Shown: piece by piece, positions 48,645 to 55,921 of the stretch
How the letters are laid out: each line of letters starts with the position of its first letter
How positions within the stretch are numbered: the first letter of the stretch is position 1
Assembly (NCBI GenBank): GCA_963634795.1
Contig: CAVHDO010000002.1
Span: 1-57,529 of the forward strand
Source of the DNA: UBA1822 sp963634795
Lineage (GTDB): Bacteria; Bacillota; Negativicutes; Veillonellales; Dialisteraceae
Reading direction: 5' to 3'
DNA: 57,529 bases
Program-made: the position numbers and the translations under genes
The notes under the pieces: generated by a model
Databases searched by the model: none
Told to the model about the DNA's origin: nothing
What the model saw: only the letters and a program-made list of their open reading frames with translations

Positions 48645-50204
48645 TTAGTATAGCATCAAATCGCTGAATTGATAGGAGAAATCTGCTTCTTTTTCTTGCA
48701 CCGGGGATGCGTCGAAGGAGAGAATGACGGGATCTTGAAGCGGTGGGATGGAAATCAGGTATTGATGCTGCTTGTTGTCGATTTTCTTTTTGTCGGGAGA
48801 GAATTTGGAAAGGATGGTTCCGTCTTCTTTAAGAATCGTAACGATCGGCACACCGCTTCCTTGTATCCGCTTCCCGTTGAAAACAAGGTAGCGATAGCCG
48901 GTCATGTCTTTGATTTTGACTCTGAGGCCGGCGAAAGAAATTTTGTCTGCGTTTTCGATTGGATTTTCTTTGCTTGAACAGTGTAGGATGGGGCGTCCCG
49001 CGGCGTCGTCCGAAATATTTGCATTTGAGATTTCGATGATGGTATCCGGCAACGCGAGCAAATCCATGGGGATAGCTCCCGTAATTTCTTGGTTCAGCAG
49101 TGCGCCGGCGTAGTCATCGCATTCGTAGTCTTCCTGCTTGGCAAGGGACGCATAATCGAATGTCGTGTAAAATTTTTCTTTCTGAGATAGGTAGTCTTGG
49201 TAATTGTCTTTCGTTAAAAGATATTTTCCGTTGTGCATGGCTTGTAACATGAAACTGTTAACCCATTCTCCGTAATGATGTGTATCTTTGTAATAGTTTA
49301 GATTTGCGGTGATGTCCGTCCGATTATCAAAGGAGAAAAGGCGAATGTTTGGATGCTCCAAAATGAGCTCGATGACATATTTTTCGGCTTCCATCTGGCG
49401 GTGGAGCGTGCCGTTATTTTTTGTGTCTAACCACCAAGCGATACTGTGTGGAGCGAAGAAATAGTAAAATGTCGTCTCCGGATGTTGAGCGGCTAGTGAG
49501 GTTACATTTTGTGTGATATTGTCGTGGATGGTCTTTTTTTCTTGTTCTGTTAAAAGTTTGCTGTTTTTCGGGTTGGATAATTCGACGCCCTTTGGTAAGA
49601 CGGTTTTGACTCCGAACTTAACTTTTTCTTGCCATTTTGAATAGGTATCGAAGGAAGTCATACCCGGTTTAAAATTCTTTTTTCTAGAATCCCTAATCAT
49701 TTTGTATATTCTGGAAAAAACGTCTTTGTTAAATAGATAATATACGTCGTTGAAAGGATTGTTATCATATAGATAGGTTGGATATGCTCCTAAATCCAGC
49801 CGCATTTGATCTTTATTGCTAAAAAATTTATAAGGTTCTAGTGCTCTTATAATTACTTTTAAATTCGGTTGATGCTGAAAAGCGACAATCAGATTGTCAT
49901 TGATTTCTTTAAAACTACCGCCTGAATAAGGCACTTTGATGGATTTTACGTCAAAAGTTTCGTCCAGTTCCGAAGTTTTAAAATGCTCGGTCATGGATGT
50001 CCCTGTGATGACAGCATTATAATCAAAATGCTTCGTGATGCCGTCGTTTTGACTTCTTTGATTATTCAAAATGTAAAAATATTTTTCCGTATTCGGTTTG
50101 TGATAATGCATATACGGATCAATGGTATAGACAGTCCAAGCGAGTCCGCTCAGCGCCGTTCCGACGAAAAGAAACCATCCGGTCAACCAATATTTTGCTT
50201 TCAT
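48645..50204 (-). CDS. SGNH/AlgX-like partner of an MBOAT O-acyltransferase
   Basis: A 519-residue protein with an N-terminal membrane anchor (YWLTGWFLFVGTALSGLAW) and an extracytoplasmic SGNH-type domain. The nucleophile block is NAVITGTSMTEHF near residue 65. The late catalytic Asp/His block is YYKDTHHYGEWVN. A C-terminal beta-rich region of about 150 residues has no family I recognise. Such proteins transfer acyl groups, usually acetyl, delivered by an MBOAT protein to surface glycans. It is 12 bp downstream of the MBOAT gene. The DNA is visibly more AT-rich than neighbours, suggesting acquisition. Confidence 0.78.
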   Translation of the reverse strand: MKAKYWLTGWFLFVGTALSGLAWTVYTIDPYMHYHKPNTEKYFYILNNQRSQNDGITKHFDYNAVITGTSMTEHFKTSELDETFDVKSIKVPYSGGSFKEINDNLIVAFQHQPNLKVIIRALEPYKFFSNKDQMRLDLGAYPTYLYDNNPFNDVYYLFNKDVFSRIYKMIRDSRKKNFKPGMTSFDTYSKWQEKVKFGVKTVLPKGVELSNPKNSKLLTEQEKKTIHDNITQNVTSLAAQHPETTFYYFFAPHSIAWWLDTKNNGTLHRQMEAEKYVIELILEHPNIRLFSFDNRTDITANLNYYKDTHHYGEWVNSFMLQAMHNGKYLLTKDNYQDYLSQKEKFYTTFDYASLAKQEDYECDDYAGALLNQEITGAIPMDLLALPDTIIEISNANISDDAAGRPILHCSSKENPIENADKISFAGLRVKIKDMTGYRYLVFNGKRIQGSGVPIVTILKEDGTILSKFSPDKKKIDNKQHQYLISIPPLQDPVILSFDASPVQEKEADFSYQFSDLMLY

Positions 50205-50216
50205 TTCCTTCGTTTC

Positions 50217-51668
50217 CTAAAAATTAAAATACACAAAAACTGATTCGTTGCTTAAGCTGATTAGCCCCCAAAGGAAGGCCAATGCGGCCAAAATCAGTGT
50301 CCGAACCGACAATACGTGGAGAGATCTGTAATTGTTTCCCGGAAGCAGGCAGATTCCCAAGGCTACGATGAGGTATGCGAAGAGCCAGAATGCTTTGATG
50401 TCGGCGGTGAAACCCAAATGAAATACATCGATGAGGAAAGGAATTTCCGGTAAACGGAAGCAGGAAATCAGTCCGTTGCTGATCGTGGTATTTTGCATTT
50501 TGAGGATGGTTTTGACGATGTGTTTCCACTGCCCGACGGATTCGGCGCGGAAGAGAAGCCAAAGTCCGTTTATAATGGCAAACGTAGTGAGCCAGCGGAT
50601 CAGTTTGGGGATTTTTTGCTCCCATTTGGCGAAGAGGTTGTCACCGCAAAGGAAGAGGCCGTGCAACGCGCCCCATAAAATGAAGGTAAAATTGGCGCCA
50701 TGCCAAAGTCCGCTCAGCAGAAAGACAATCATGATATTGATATAGGTCCGGGCAGCGCCTTTTCGGTTACCGCCTAGAGGGATGTAGACGTAGTGTGTGA
50801 AAAATTGCGTCAGAGAGATGTGCCAGCGTTTCCAAAAATCTTTGACGGAAAGGGCCCGATAGGGAGAATCGAAATTGATGGGCAGGGTGATATTCAGCAT
50901 CTTGGAGACGCCTACGGCCATGTCGCAATATCCGCTGAAATCGAAATAAATTTGCAAAGTATAAAACAATGTCACGAGTATCCAGTCCATGGCGGTGGCT
51001 TTATCCGCATGAGAAAATCCCCACGCGACGCCTTTGGCAAAGACGTCGGCGATCATGACTTTTTTGAATAAGCCGAAACTGAAAATTTGAATGCCGCAGG
51101 CGATATTGTCCCAGTTGATTTTTTTCGCGTGCTGGTCGTTGAATTGTTGTAAGAAATCAACCGGCTCCATGAGCGGCCCCATTAAAATTTTGGGGAAATA
51201 CAGGATATAGGCGAGGTAATCGAGTAAAGAAATCCGATTGATTTGGTTTCGGCGGACAGCGACGAGATAGGCAATTTGCTGAAACGTAAAAAAGCTGATC
51301 CCTACGGGCAGCATGAGCTCTTTCGGTGCCCAATTCATGCCGGCGTATTGATCAGCAATGGATATGAAAAAATTGGTGTATTTGAAATACAAAAGCAATC
51401 CGATATTGATGAGAATCGGAGCTGCCAAAAAGAGTGAGGAGCGTTTTGCTTTTTGAAGTAGGAGACTGAAAGCAAAGTTTAGAATGAGGCTGATGCCCAG
51501 TATGGTGAAAATTTTTACATCAGAATAGGCATAAAAGATGATATCTGCGAGAACAAGGATAATCTTCGCAAGTCTGCCCCCCCCCCTCCCCGAGCTACCT
51601 ATACCAAAATAGAGAAATACGGTTACGGGAAGAAAGAGTAAAATAAAGAGGAATGAATTAAATTGCAT
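50217..51668 (-). CDS. MBOAT-family O-acyltransferase with phase-variable G10 tract
   Basis: A 483-residue polytopic membrane acyltransferase of the AlgI/PatA/DltB group that passes acyl groups across the membrane. Family motifs are LMLPVGISFFTFQQIAYLV, YFPKILMGPLM, DFSGYCDMAVGVSKMLNI, FWKRWHISLTQFFTHYVYIP and GLWHGANFTFILWGALHG (catalytic His). The start at 51668 (MQFNSFLF) follows AAAGGAAA; an upstream TTG was rejected. At 51577-51586 the coding strand has ten consecutive G, read as Gly codons near residue 30, between the first two helices. With G10 the frame is open; with G9 or G11 it closes within about 20 codons. Confidence 0.92.
   Translation of the reverse strand: MQFNSFLFILLFLPVTVFLYFGIGSSGRGGGRLAKIILVLADIIFYAYSDVKIFTILGISLILNFAFSLLLQKAKRSSLFLAAPILINIGLLLYFKYTNFFISIADQYAGMNWAPKELMLPVGISFFTFQQIAYLVAVRRNQINRISLLDYLAYILYFPKILMGPLMEPVDFLQQFNDQHAKKINWDNIACGIQIFSFGLFKKVMIADVFAKGVAWGFSHADKATAMDWILVTLFYTLQIYFDFSGYCDMAVGVSKMLNITLPINFDSPYRALSVKDFWKRWHISLTQFFTHYVYIPLGGNRKGAARTYINIMIVFLLSGLWHGANFTFILWGALHGLFLCGDNLFAKWEQKIPKLIRWLTTFAIINGLWLLFRAESVGQWKHIVKTILKMQNTTISNGLISCFRLPEIPFLIDVFHLGFTADIKAFWLFAYLIVALGICLLPGNNYRSLHVLSVRTLILAALAFLWGLISLSNESVFVYFNF
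51577..51586 (-). repeat. Homopolymeric G10 tract in the MBOAT gene
   Basis: Ten C on the plus strand, that is ten G in the coding strand, separated by one A from a further GGGG. Tracts of this length slip readily in replication. A shift of one base either way leads to a stop codon, as worked out from the flanking sequence. Confidence 0.93.
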
Positions 51669-51721
51669 TCGGATTTCCTTTGCGTACAATGGATTTGGTT
51701 AACACATCATAAACTGTGCTT

Positions 51722-51750
51722 ATTATTGCGCAAATTTTATGATTTTGCAA
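51722..51750 (-). promoter_or_regulatory. Probable promoter of the MBOAT-SGNH pair
   Basis: On the minus strand TTGCAA (51750-51745), 17-bp spacer, AATAAT (51727-51722). Confidence 0.55.
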
Positions 51751-51893
51751 GGGTTTGGTATGAAAGGTTTGAAAATGCTGGAGTGTGAGAGCTTTGTTTT
51801 TCATGGGAAGTGCGATACGGTAAACGGCTTACGGATTACGAACAGCGAATGACAATATTTGTTCTAAGCATAAGATAGAAGACAATATAGGCA
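51751..51893. other. Intergenic region between divergent MBOAT and LysR genes
   Basis: No gene is seen. Bases 51815-51850 (GATACGGTAAACGGCTTACGGATTACGAACAGCG) contain short GGTAAACGG/CTTACGG-type units of the kind scattered through other gaps. Confidence 0.45.
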
Positions 51894-51922
51894 TTGTCGC
51901 ATAATTGAAAAATCATTATAAT
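51894..51922 (+). promoter_or_regulatory. Promoter of the LysR-type regulator
   Basis: TTGTCG (51894-51899), 17-bp spacer, TATAAT (51917-51922). Confidence 0.7.
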
Positions 51923-52035
51923 AAATAGGGAAGAGAGGCGCGGCGGTATCTTGCCTTCCTGTTGCGGCGTTTGGGATGGGAAGTTTTCTGCTGATGAAAA
52001 TAGGAAGGATTTGTATTACGGAAGGGGTGAAGTGG

Positions 52036-52905
52036 ATGGAGTTTCGGGTGTTGCAATATTTTTTGGCGGTGGCGCGTGAGGAGAATATTTCGCGGGCGGC
52101 GGAGGTGTTGCATGTGACGCAGCCGACGCTGTCTCGGCAGATTGCGCAGCTGGAGGAAGAGCTCGGCGCGCCGCTTTTTACGCGCGGGAAACGGACGACG
52201 CTGACGGAGGCCGGGGTCATGCTGCGAAAAAAGGCGGAGGATATTTTATTTTTGGCCGAGGAAATCGAAACGGATTTCAAGACGCGGCAAGATGTCGCGG
52301 GCGAGATTCGGATCGGGAGCGGGGTGTACGCGGGCAGCAACGCGTTTCTGGAAAAAATCCCGGCATTTCAAAAGAAATATCCCGGGGTGCATTTCGATAT
52401 TTACACGGCGTCGGCGGATTTGCTCAAGTACCGGCTGGATCACGGTCTCTTGGATTTCGCAGTGATGATGGAGCCGGTCGAAATCGGAAGTCATGATTTC
52501 ATTCGCCTGCCGGAAAAGGATGTGTGGGGGATTCTGATGGCGACGGATTCGGCGTTGGCGCAAAAGAAGGCCATCACGTCGGAAGATTTGAAAGGGAAAC
52601 GTTTTTTGATGAGCCGGCGCGCCATTTTGCAGGGAGAATTCAAAAATTGGCTGCAAACGGATCCTCCGGAGATTGGGGTCGCGTACAATCTTTTGAGCAA
52701 TGCATTGCCTTTTGTCCGGAAGGGCGCCGTGCTTTTGACCATTGAAGCGGCGACGACCGATCTCGATCCCGCACGCTATTGTTTTCGTCCCTTGGCACCT
52801 GCGCTGACGACGTCGACGGTCTTGGCGTGGAGAAAGCTCAATCCGGTCTTCGGCCCGGCGAAGGTTTTTCTGGAATTTTTGAAAGAGGAAATGAAGGGCG
52901 AGTGA
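52036..52905 (+). CDS. LysR-family transcriptional regulator
   Basis: A 289-residue regulator. The N-terminal winged helix-turn-helix reads MEFRVLQYFLAVAREENISR, then AAEVLHVTQPTLSRQIAQLE and ELGAPLFTRGKRTTLTEAG. The effector domain follows at about 90-285 (GEIRIGSGVYAGSNAFLEKI). The ATG at 52036 was chosen because GGAAGGGGTGAAGTGG precedes it and the HTH begins directly after. It does not lie beside an obvious divergent target operon other than the MBOAT pair. The ligand is unknown. Confidence 0.92.
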   Translation: MEFRVLQYFLAVAREENISRAAEVLHVTQPTLSRQIAQLEEELGAPLFTRGKRTTLTEAGVMLRKKAEDILFLAEEIETDFKTRQDVAGEIRIGSGVYAGSNAFLEKIPAFQKKYPGVHFDIYTASADLLKYRLDHGLLDFAVMMEPVEIGSHDFIRLPEKDVWGILMATDSALAQKKAITSEDLKGKRFLMSRRAILQGEFKNWLQTDPPEIGVAYNLLSNALPFVRKGAVLLTIEAATTDLDPARYCFRPLAPALTTSTVLAWRKLNPVFGPAKVFLEFLKEEMKGE

Positions 52906-53200
52906 CCGTTAGCCGTCATCTGTTGACCGTTTACCGTGCGTGAATGGCTTTGTTTTTCATGGGATTTGTAAGGCACGGTAAGCGGATAAAGGCTTGAAAA
53001 GGCTTGATGATTCGGCGCGGTGTTTTTGTTTCTTTTTCTTTGAATGAATTTTGGTGCCGGGCTTGGGAAGGCTTGAAGAGTCGGGAAAGGCCGGAGAAAT
53101 TGTGCTGTCCGTGTGACAAACTGTTGACCGTCCGTGTCGGATGGCATGAGGATACACGAGGGGATGGCTCGTTGGAAATTGGAATCAGGAGGATATAGCA
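52906..53200. repeat. Intergenic repeats before the RibD-like gene
   Basis: No gene is supported. It contains GGCTTGAAAAGGCTTGATGATTCGG (near 52992) and GGGCTTGGGAAGGCTTGAAGA (near 53060), the same family as 15203-15443. TTAGCCGTCATCTGTTGACCGTTTACCG-like units lie near 52908 and GTTGACCGTCCGTG near 53122. Confidence 0.65.
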
Positions 53201-53875
53201 GTGAAGAAACCGTATATTATTTGTCATATGATGACTTCGGTCGACGGGCGCATCGATTGTGCCATGACGGAGGAACTGCCGGGCGTGCAGGATTATTATC
53301 GGACATTGGATTCTTTTGAGGCGCCGACTCGTGTGAGCGGACGGGTGACGGCAGAGCTTGAGATGGCCTTGCCCGGGAAATTTCAAAGTGCGACGGTCAC
53401 GCCATTGGGACGGGAAGGGGTTTCCAAGGCAGTGGACGCCAAAGGGTATGAAGTCATTGTCGATACGAAGGGGACTTTGCTTTGGAATCAGGCGGATTTT
53501 GCAGAACGTCCTTTATTGGTGGCAACAAGCGAAAAAGTCAGTCATGAATATTTGGCCTATCTGGATTCTTTGAAAATTTCGTGGATTGCTTGCGGTAAGG
53601 AAAGGATCGATCTTCCGCGTGTTTGTGAAATTTTGGCAAGCGTGTTTGGAGTCGAAAGGATGGCGGTCGTCGGAGGCGGACATATCAATGCCGGATTTTT
53701 GGCGGAAGGTCTTTTGGATGAAGTGAGCATTTTGATCGGAGCCGGTATCGACGGACGCGCCGGAATGGGTGCGGTGTTTGACGGGTTGCCGCTGCATCGC
53801 TCCGTCACGCCTCTTCGCTTGGAGAAGGCGGAAGCGCTGGACTCCGGGGCTGTATGGATTCGGTATCGCGTCTGA
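53201..53875 (+). CDS. RibD C-terminal / dihydrofolate-reductase-fold reductase
   Basis: A 224-residue NADPH-dependent reductase-like protein of the RibD C-terminal family. It starts KKPYIICHMMTSVDGRIDCA, with the typical S-x-D-G-R motif. ERMAVVGGGHINAGFLAEGL is the NADPH-binding turn, and LLDEVSILIGAGIDGRAG follows. It lacks the deaminase half of RibD and no other riboflavin gene is nearby, so it may be a general small-molecule reductase. The start is a GTG after CAGGAGGATATAGCA. Confidence 0.87.
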   Translation: MKKPYIICHMMTSVDGRIDCAMTEELPGVQDYYRTLDSFEAPTRVSGRVTAELEMALPGKFQSATVTPLGREGVSKAVDAKGYEVIVDTKGTLLWNQADFAERPLLVATSEKVSHEYLAYLDSLKISWIACGKERIDLPRVCEILASVFGVERMAVVGGGHINAGFLAEGLLDEVSILIGAGIDGRAGMGAVFDGLPLHRSVTPLRLEKAEALDSGAVWIRYRV

Positions 53876-53909
53876 TAAATATGTTTTTTGTGCTCGGCAC
53901 GTTCTGAAG

Positions 53910-53947
53910 GAAACGGATATTTCCTTTTTGGAAACCGTTTCTTTTTT
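53910..53947 (+). terminator. Terminator after the RibD-like gene
   Basis: GAAACGG (53910) and CCGTTTC (53935) followed by T6. It isolates the next promoter from upstream transcription. Confidence 0.7.
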
Positions 53948-53948
53948 A

Positions 53949-53977
53949 TTGACACGGCAAAAAAAGCATGCTATCAT
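53949..53977 (+). promoter_or_regulatory. Strong promoter driving the cobalamin riboswitch
   Basis: TTGACA (53949-53954), 17-bp spacer, TATCAT (53972-53977), with a TGC extension before the -10. Predicted start is near 53985. Confidence 0.88.
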
Positions 53978-53997
53978 ACAAACATCAACAGAATAGT

Positions 53998-54152
53998 GAA
54001 AAAGCAGGTGCCCCTTAAGGGGCTTAATAGGGAAGCCGGTGAAAATCCGGCACGGTCCCGCCACTGTATAGCAGAGTCGATCCAAGAATGTCACTGGGAT
54101 TTCCCGGGAAGGCGGAAAGGCAAGGATGCGAAGTCAGGAGAACTGCCTGTTT
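53998..54152 (+). promoter_or_regulatory. Cobalamin (adenosylcobalamin) riboswitch aptamer
   Basis: Conserved blocks appear in order: CAGGTGCC, CTTAATAGGGAAGCCGGTG (54023-54041), AAATCCGGCACGGTCCCGCC, ACTGT, the GGCGGAAAGGCAAGGATGCG segment and the B12 box AAGTCAGGAGAACTGCCTG (54131-54149). CAGG near 54006 closes the aptamer with CCTG near 54146. The match to the class is strong. No B12 transport or synthesis gene follows. Confidence 0.95.
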
Positions 54153-54214
54153 TTTGTTGCCGTTTGACCTACGAGTGATGGGAAGGTGACGTTATCCTCT
54201 ATAGGGGTAGTGTC

Positions 54215-54245
54215 GGCTTGCATCGGTGGGGACGCAAGCTTTTTT
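54215..54245 (+). terminator. Riboswitch expression-platform terminator
   Basis: GCTTGC (54216) and GCAAGC (54234) with a short internal mismatch and T6. It is about 65 nt after the aptamer, as expected for a ligand-controlled terminator. A smaller GAC/TATCC-GGGTA/GTC hairpin (54188-54214) precedes it. Confidence 0.8.
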
Positions 54246-54246
54246 G

Positions 54247-54540
54247 TTGAGCATTTCGGGATCGGTCGTGAGGATATCCGGTCTTTGAAAGGGAGTCTCG
54301 GCGGGTGAAGTATCTGGCGACTCCGTACGAGGATGGCGAAGGGAAATGTCATTCTCCGTCCCGGGAATTTCTCGGTATCGATAGTCACTTTCGATACGGA
54401 ATGTCCGACGGAATCGGAAACGGTTTCTTCGGCGCTTCTTATCGGAAGTTTCTATATTCTTCCTCTCTCATGATTCGATGGCAGTAGGGAAATGTCATCG
54501 GATCCCTCTCTCTCTTGGGAAGTTTTCTTCCCTCCCTTTC
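54247..54540 (+). ncRNA. Candidate riboswitch-controlled RNA segment
   Basis: About 295 nt lie between the riboswitch terminator and a second intrinsic terminator, with no recognisable gene. Inverted repeats are GGAGTC/GACTCC (54291-54324) and GTATCGA/TCGATAC. The string AGGGAAATGTCAT occurs twice (54340 and 54487). The next gene has its own promoter, so this segment is the end product of the B12-controlled transcript. Confidence 0.4.
54305..54487 (+). CDS. Possible 60-residue small protein under riboswitch control
   Basis: A short open frame starting with GTG at 54305 (KYLATPYEDGEGKCHSPSR at the N-terminal side, KFLYSSSLMIRWQ at the end). AAAGGGAG at 54288-54295 is correctly spaced as a ribosome binding site. 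No family is recognised, there is no signal peptide or transmembrane segment, and the composition is unremarkable. It is the only frame between the riboswitch terminator and the next terminator, so it may be the regulated product. Equally, the stretch could be a non-coding RNA with hairpins such as GTATCGA/TCGATAC (54374-54397). Confidence 0.3.
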   Translation: MKYLATPYEDGEGKCHSPSREFLGIDSHFRYGMSDGIGNGFFGASYRKFLYSSSLMIRWQ

Positions 54541-54568
54541 AAAGCGGGCTTGCCCCGCTTTTCTTTTT
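54541..54568 (+). terminator. Terminator closing the riboswitch transcript
   Basis: AAGCGGG (54542) and CCCGCTT (54554) with a tight loop, followed by TTCTTTTT. Confidence 0.88.
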
Positions 54569-54601
54569 GCCCGAAAACAAAAACGGCGGCGTGAAAATTT
54601 C

Positions 54602-54630
54602 TTGTGAATCGATGGAGTTTATGATAGAGT
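54602..54630 (+). promoter_or_regulatory. Promoter of the copper-amine-oxidase-domain gene
   Basis: TTGTGA (54602-54607), 17-bp spacer, TAGAGT (54625-54630), with a TGA extension. Confidence 0.65.
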
Positions 54631-54675
54631 AGGGGCAGGATTTTTTTTGAAACAGAATTTGTAAGGAGGCGCGAG

Positions 54676-55539
54676 ATGAGAAAAATTTGGATGGCAGCGG
54701 CGTTGGCGACGGCGCTGGGGATGGGGACGGCCGTCGGCGCGGATGTGGCGATGAATTGGGGCGTCAAAGAGGAAACGGTCCGGCTGCATGTCGAAGGAAA
54801 AGAGGATATCGATGTGACGGCGGCGCTCATGGTGCCGCTACGGAAAACGGCCGAGCAGCTCGGATTTTCCGTGACGGAGAAGGCCGGCCGTATTTCGGTC
54901 GACGACGGAAATTTGCGCGCGACGGTCACGGCCGGCATGGATTCGTATACCGTCTCGCCCGTCAATGCCGGCATGTCCGTATCGAGTGCGCCGTTTTCGC
55001 TCGGTGTGCCGCCTTGCGTGAAGGACGGCGTGACATTTGTGCCCGTTTCCCTGTTTCGTGTACTTTTGGGAAACGATCCGGAATCCGTCTTCGTCGATGG
55101 CAATGTGATTCTGTTTACGCGCTCCGAGGCGGTGAAAGAAAAGGAAGAGCCGGTCGGGATGCCGAATCCTTTCCGGGATTTTGTGACGGCGGCCGGGATG
55201 CAGGAGGGCGCTGGATTTCCGCTGACACTGCCGCGCATCCAAAAAGCCGAGGCGCTGTATCGAGCGATCCCCGGCGAATTGGCAGAGGTGATTTATCGGC
55301 GCGACGGCGAGGAAATCTTGCGCATCCGCAAAGGAAAAGGCAAAGATGTTTCCGGCGATTACAATCAGTATCCAAGTGCGGGTTTGTATGATGTGAAAGA
55401 GAAATTGGTGACGATGAAGGGCGACGGCAAGAAAATCCGTCTCGCGACGTGGAAAGAAGGAGATTTTGCGTATTCCGTTTCGTCGACAGAGGGAATTTCC
55501 GTCGGGAAAATGAAAGGGATTGTGAAGCAGATTCGATAA
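54676..55539 (+). CDS. Secreted protein with copper amine oxidase N-terminal-like domain
   Basis: A 287-residue protein with a signal peptide (IWMAAALATALGMGTAVGA). A stalk-type copper amine oxidase N-terminal domain lies at about 40-155: AALMVPLRKTAEQLGFSV, GRISVDDGNLRATVTAG and GVTFVPVSLFRVLLG-like repeats. This domain usually binds the cell wall or other surface components and has no oxidase activity. The C-terminal 130 residues (DGEEILRIRKGKGKDVSGDY, then YSVSSTEGISVGKM) form a beta-rich domain I do not recognise. The ATG follows AAGGAGGCGCG. Confidence 0.8.
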   Translation: MRKIWMAAALATALGMGTAVGADVAMNWGVKEETVRLHVEGKEDIDVTAALMVPLRKTAEQLGFSVTEKAGRISVDDGNLRATVTAGMDSYTVSPVNAGMSVSSAPFSLGVPPCVKDGVTFVPVSLFRVLLGNDPESVFVDGNVILFTRSEAVKEKEEPVGMPNPFRDFVTAAGMQEGAGFPLTLPRIQKAEALYRAIPGELAEVIYRRDGEEILRIRKGKGKDVSGDYNQYPSAGLYDVKEKLVTMKGDGKKIRLATWKEGDFAYSVSSTEGISVGKMKGIVKQIR

Positions 55540-55750
55540 GGAAATCAAAGGGTGTATATTTTTCGTGCCAAATGCAGGAAATTAAACGCGGTTTCAGCTT
55601 TGCTTTTCGGCTCTATCATCGGAAAGTTTTTATCTCTAATGCTACCCAAACGGAGAAGAATAAAAGTGGTGCATCTCATTTCTATCAGTGTAAAGACTTT
55701 CTTTCCAGTTGCCGCAAAAGGAAATAGGCAATAATCCCGGCTTCTCCACG
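55540..55750. other. Intergenic region before tRNA-Ala
   Basis: No supported gene. Short frames exist on both strands, but none has a ribosome binding site or family similarity. Confidence 0.5.
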
Positions 55751-55751
55751 A

Positions 55752-55776
55752 AAAAAAGCCCGTCTTTCGACAGGCC
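55752..55776 (-). terminator. Terminator after tRNA-Ala
   Basis: On the minus strand GCCTGTC-GAAA-GACGGGC followed by seven T. Confidence 0.88.
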
Positions 55777-55778
55777 AA

Positions 55779-55854
55779 TGGTGGAGATAAGCGGGATCGA
55801 ACCGCTGACCTTCTGAATGCCATTCAGACGCTCTCCCAGCTGAGCTATACCCCC
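55779..55854 (-). tRNA. tRNA-Ala (anticodon GGC)
   Basis: A 76-nt tRNA on the minus strand: acceptor GGGGGTA / TATCTCC, D arm GCTCAGCTGGGAGAGC, anticodon arm TCTGA-ATGGCAT-TCAGA giving GGC, T arm GCGGTTCGATCCCGC and encoded CCA. The acceptor contains two G-U pairs. Confidence 0.96.
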
Positions 55855-55867
55855 ATGCAACGGATAT

Positions 55868-55896
55868 AGGATATCAAATTTTTCTCGCTTTGTCAA
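55868..55896 (-). promoter_or_regulatory. Promoter of tRNA-Ala
   Basis: On the minus strand TTGACA (55896-55891), 17-bp spacer, TATCCT (55873-55868). Confidence 0.85.
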
Positions 55897-55921
55897 AGCT
55901 TTTTTCAAGAAACAGGACAAT

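Noticed and set aside
55545..55823. A minus-strand frame containing GKKVFTLIE, like a type IV prepilin cleavage site
   Set aside because: There is no ribosome binding site, it overlaps the tRNA-Ala gene, the following segment is not a pilin-like hydrophobic helix and no pilus genes are nearby.
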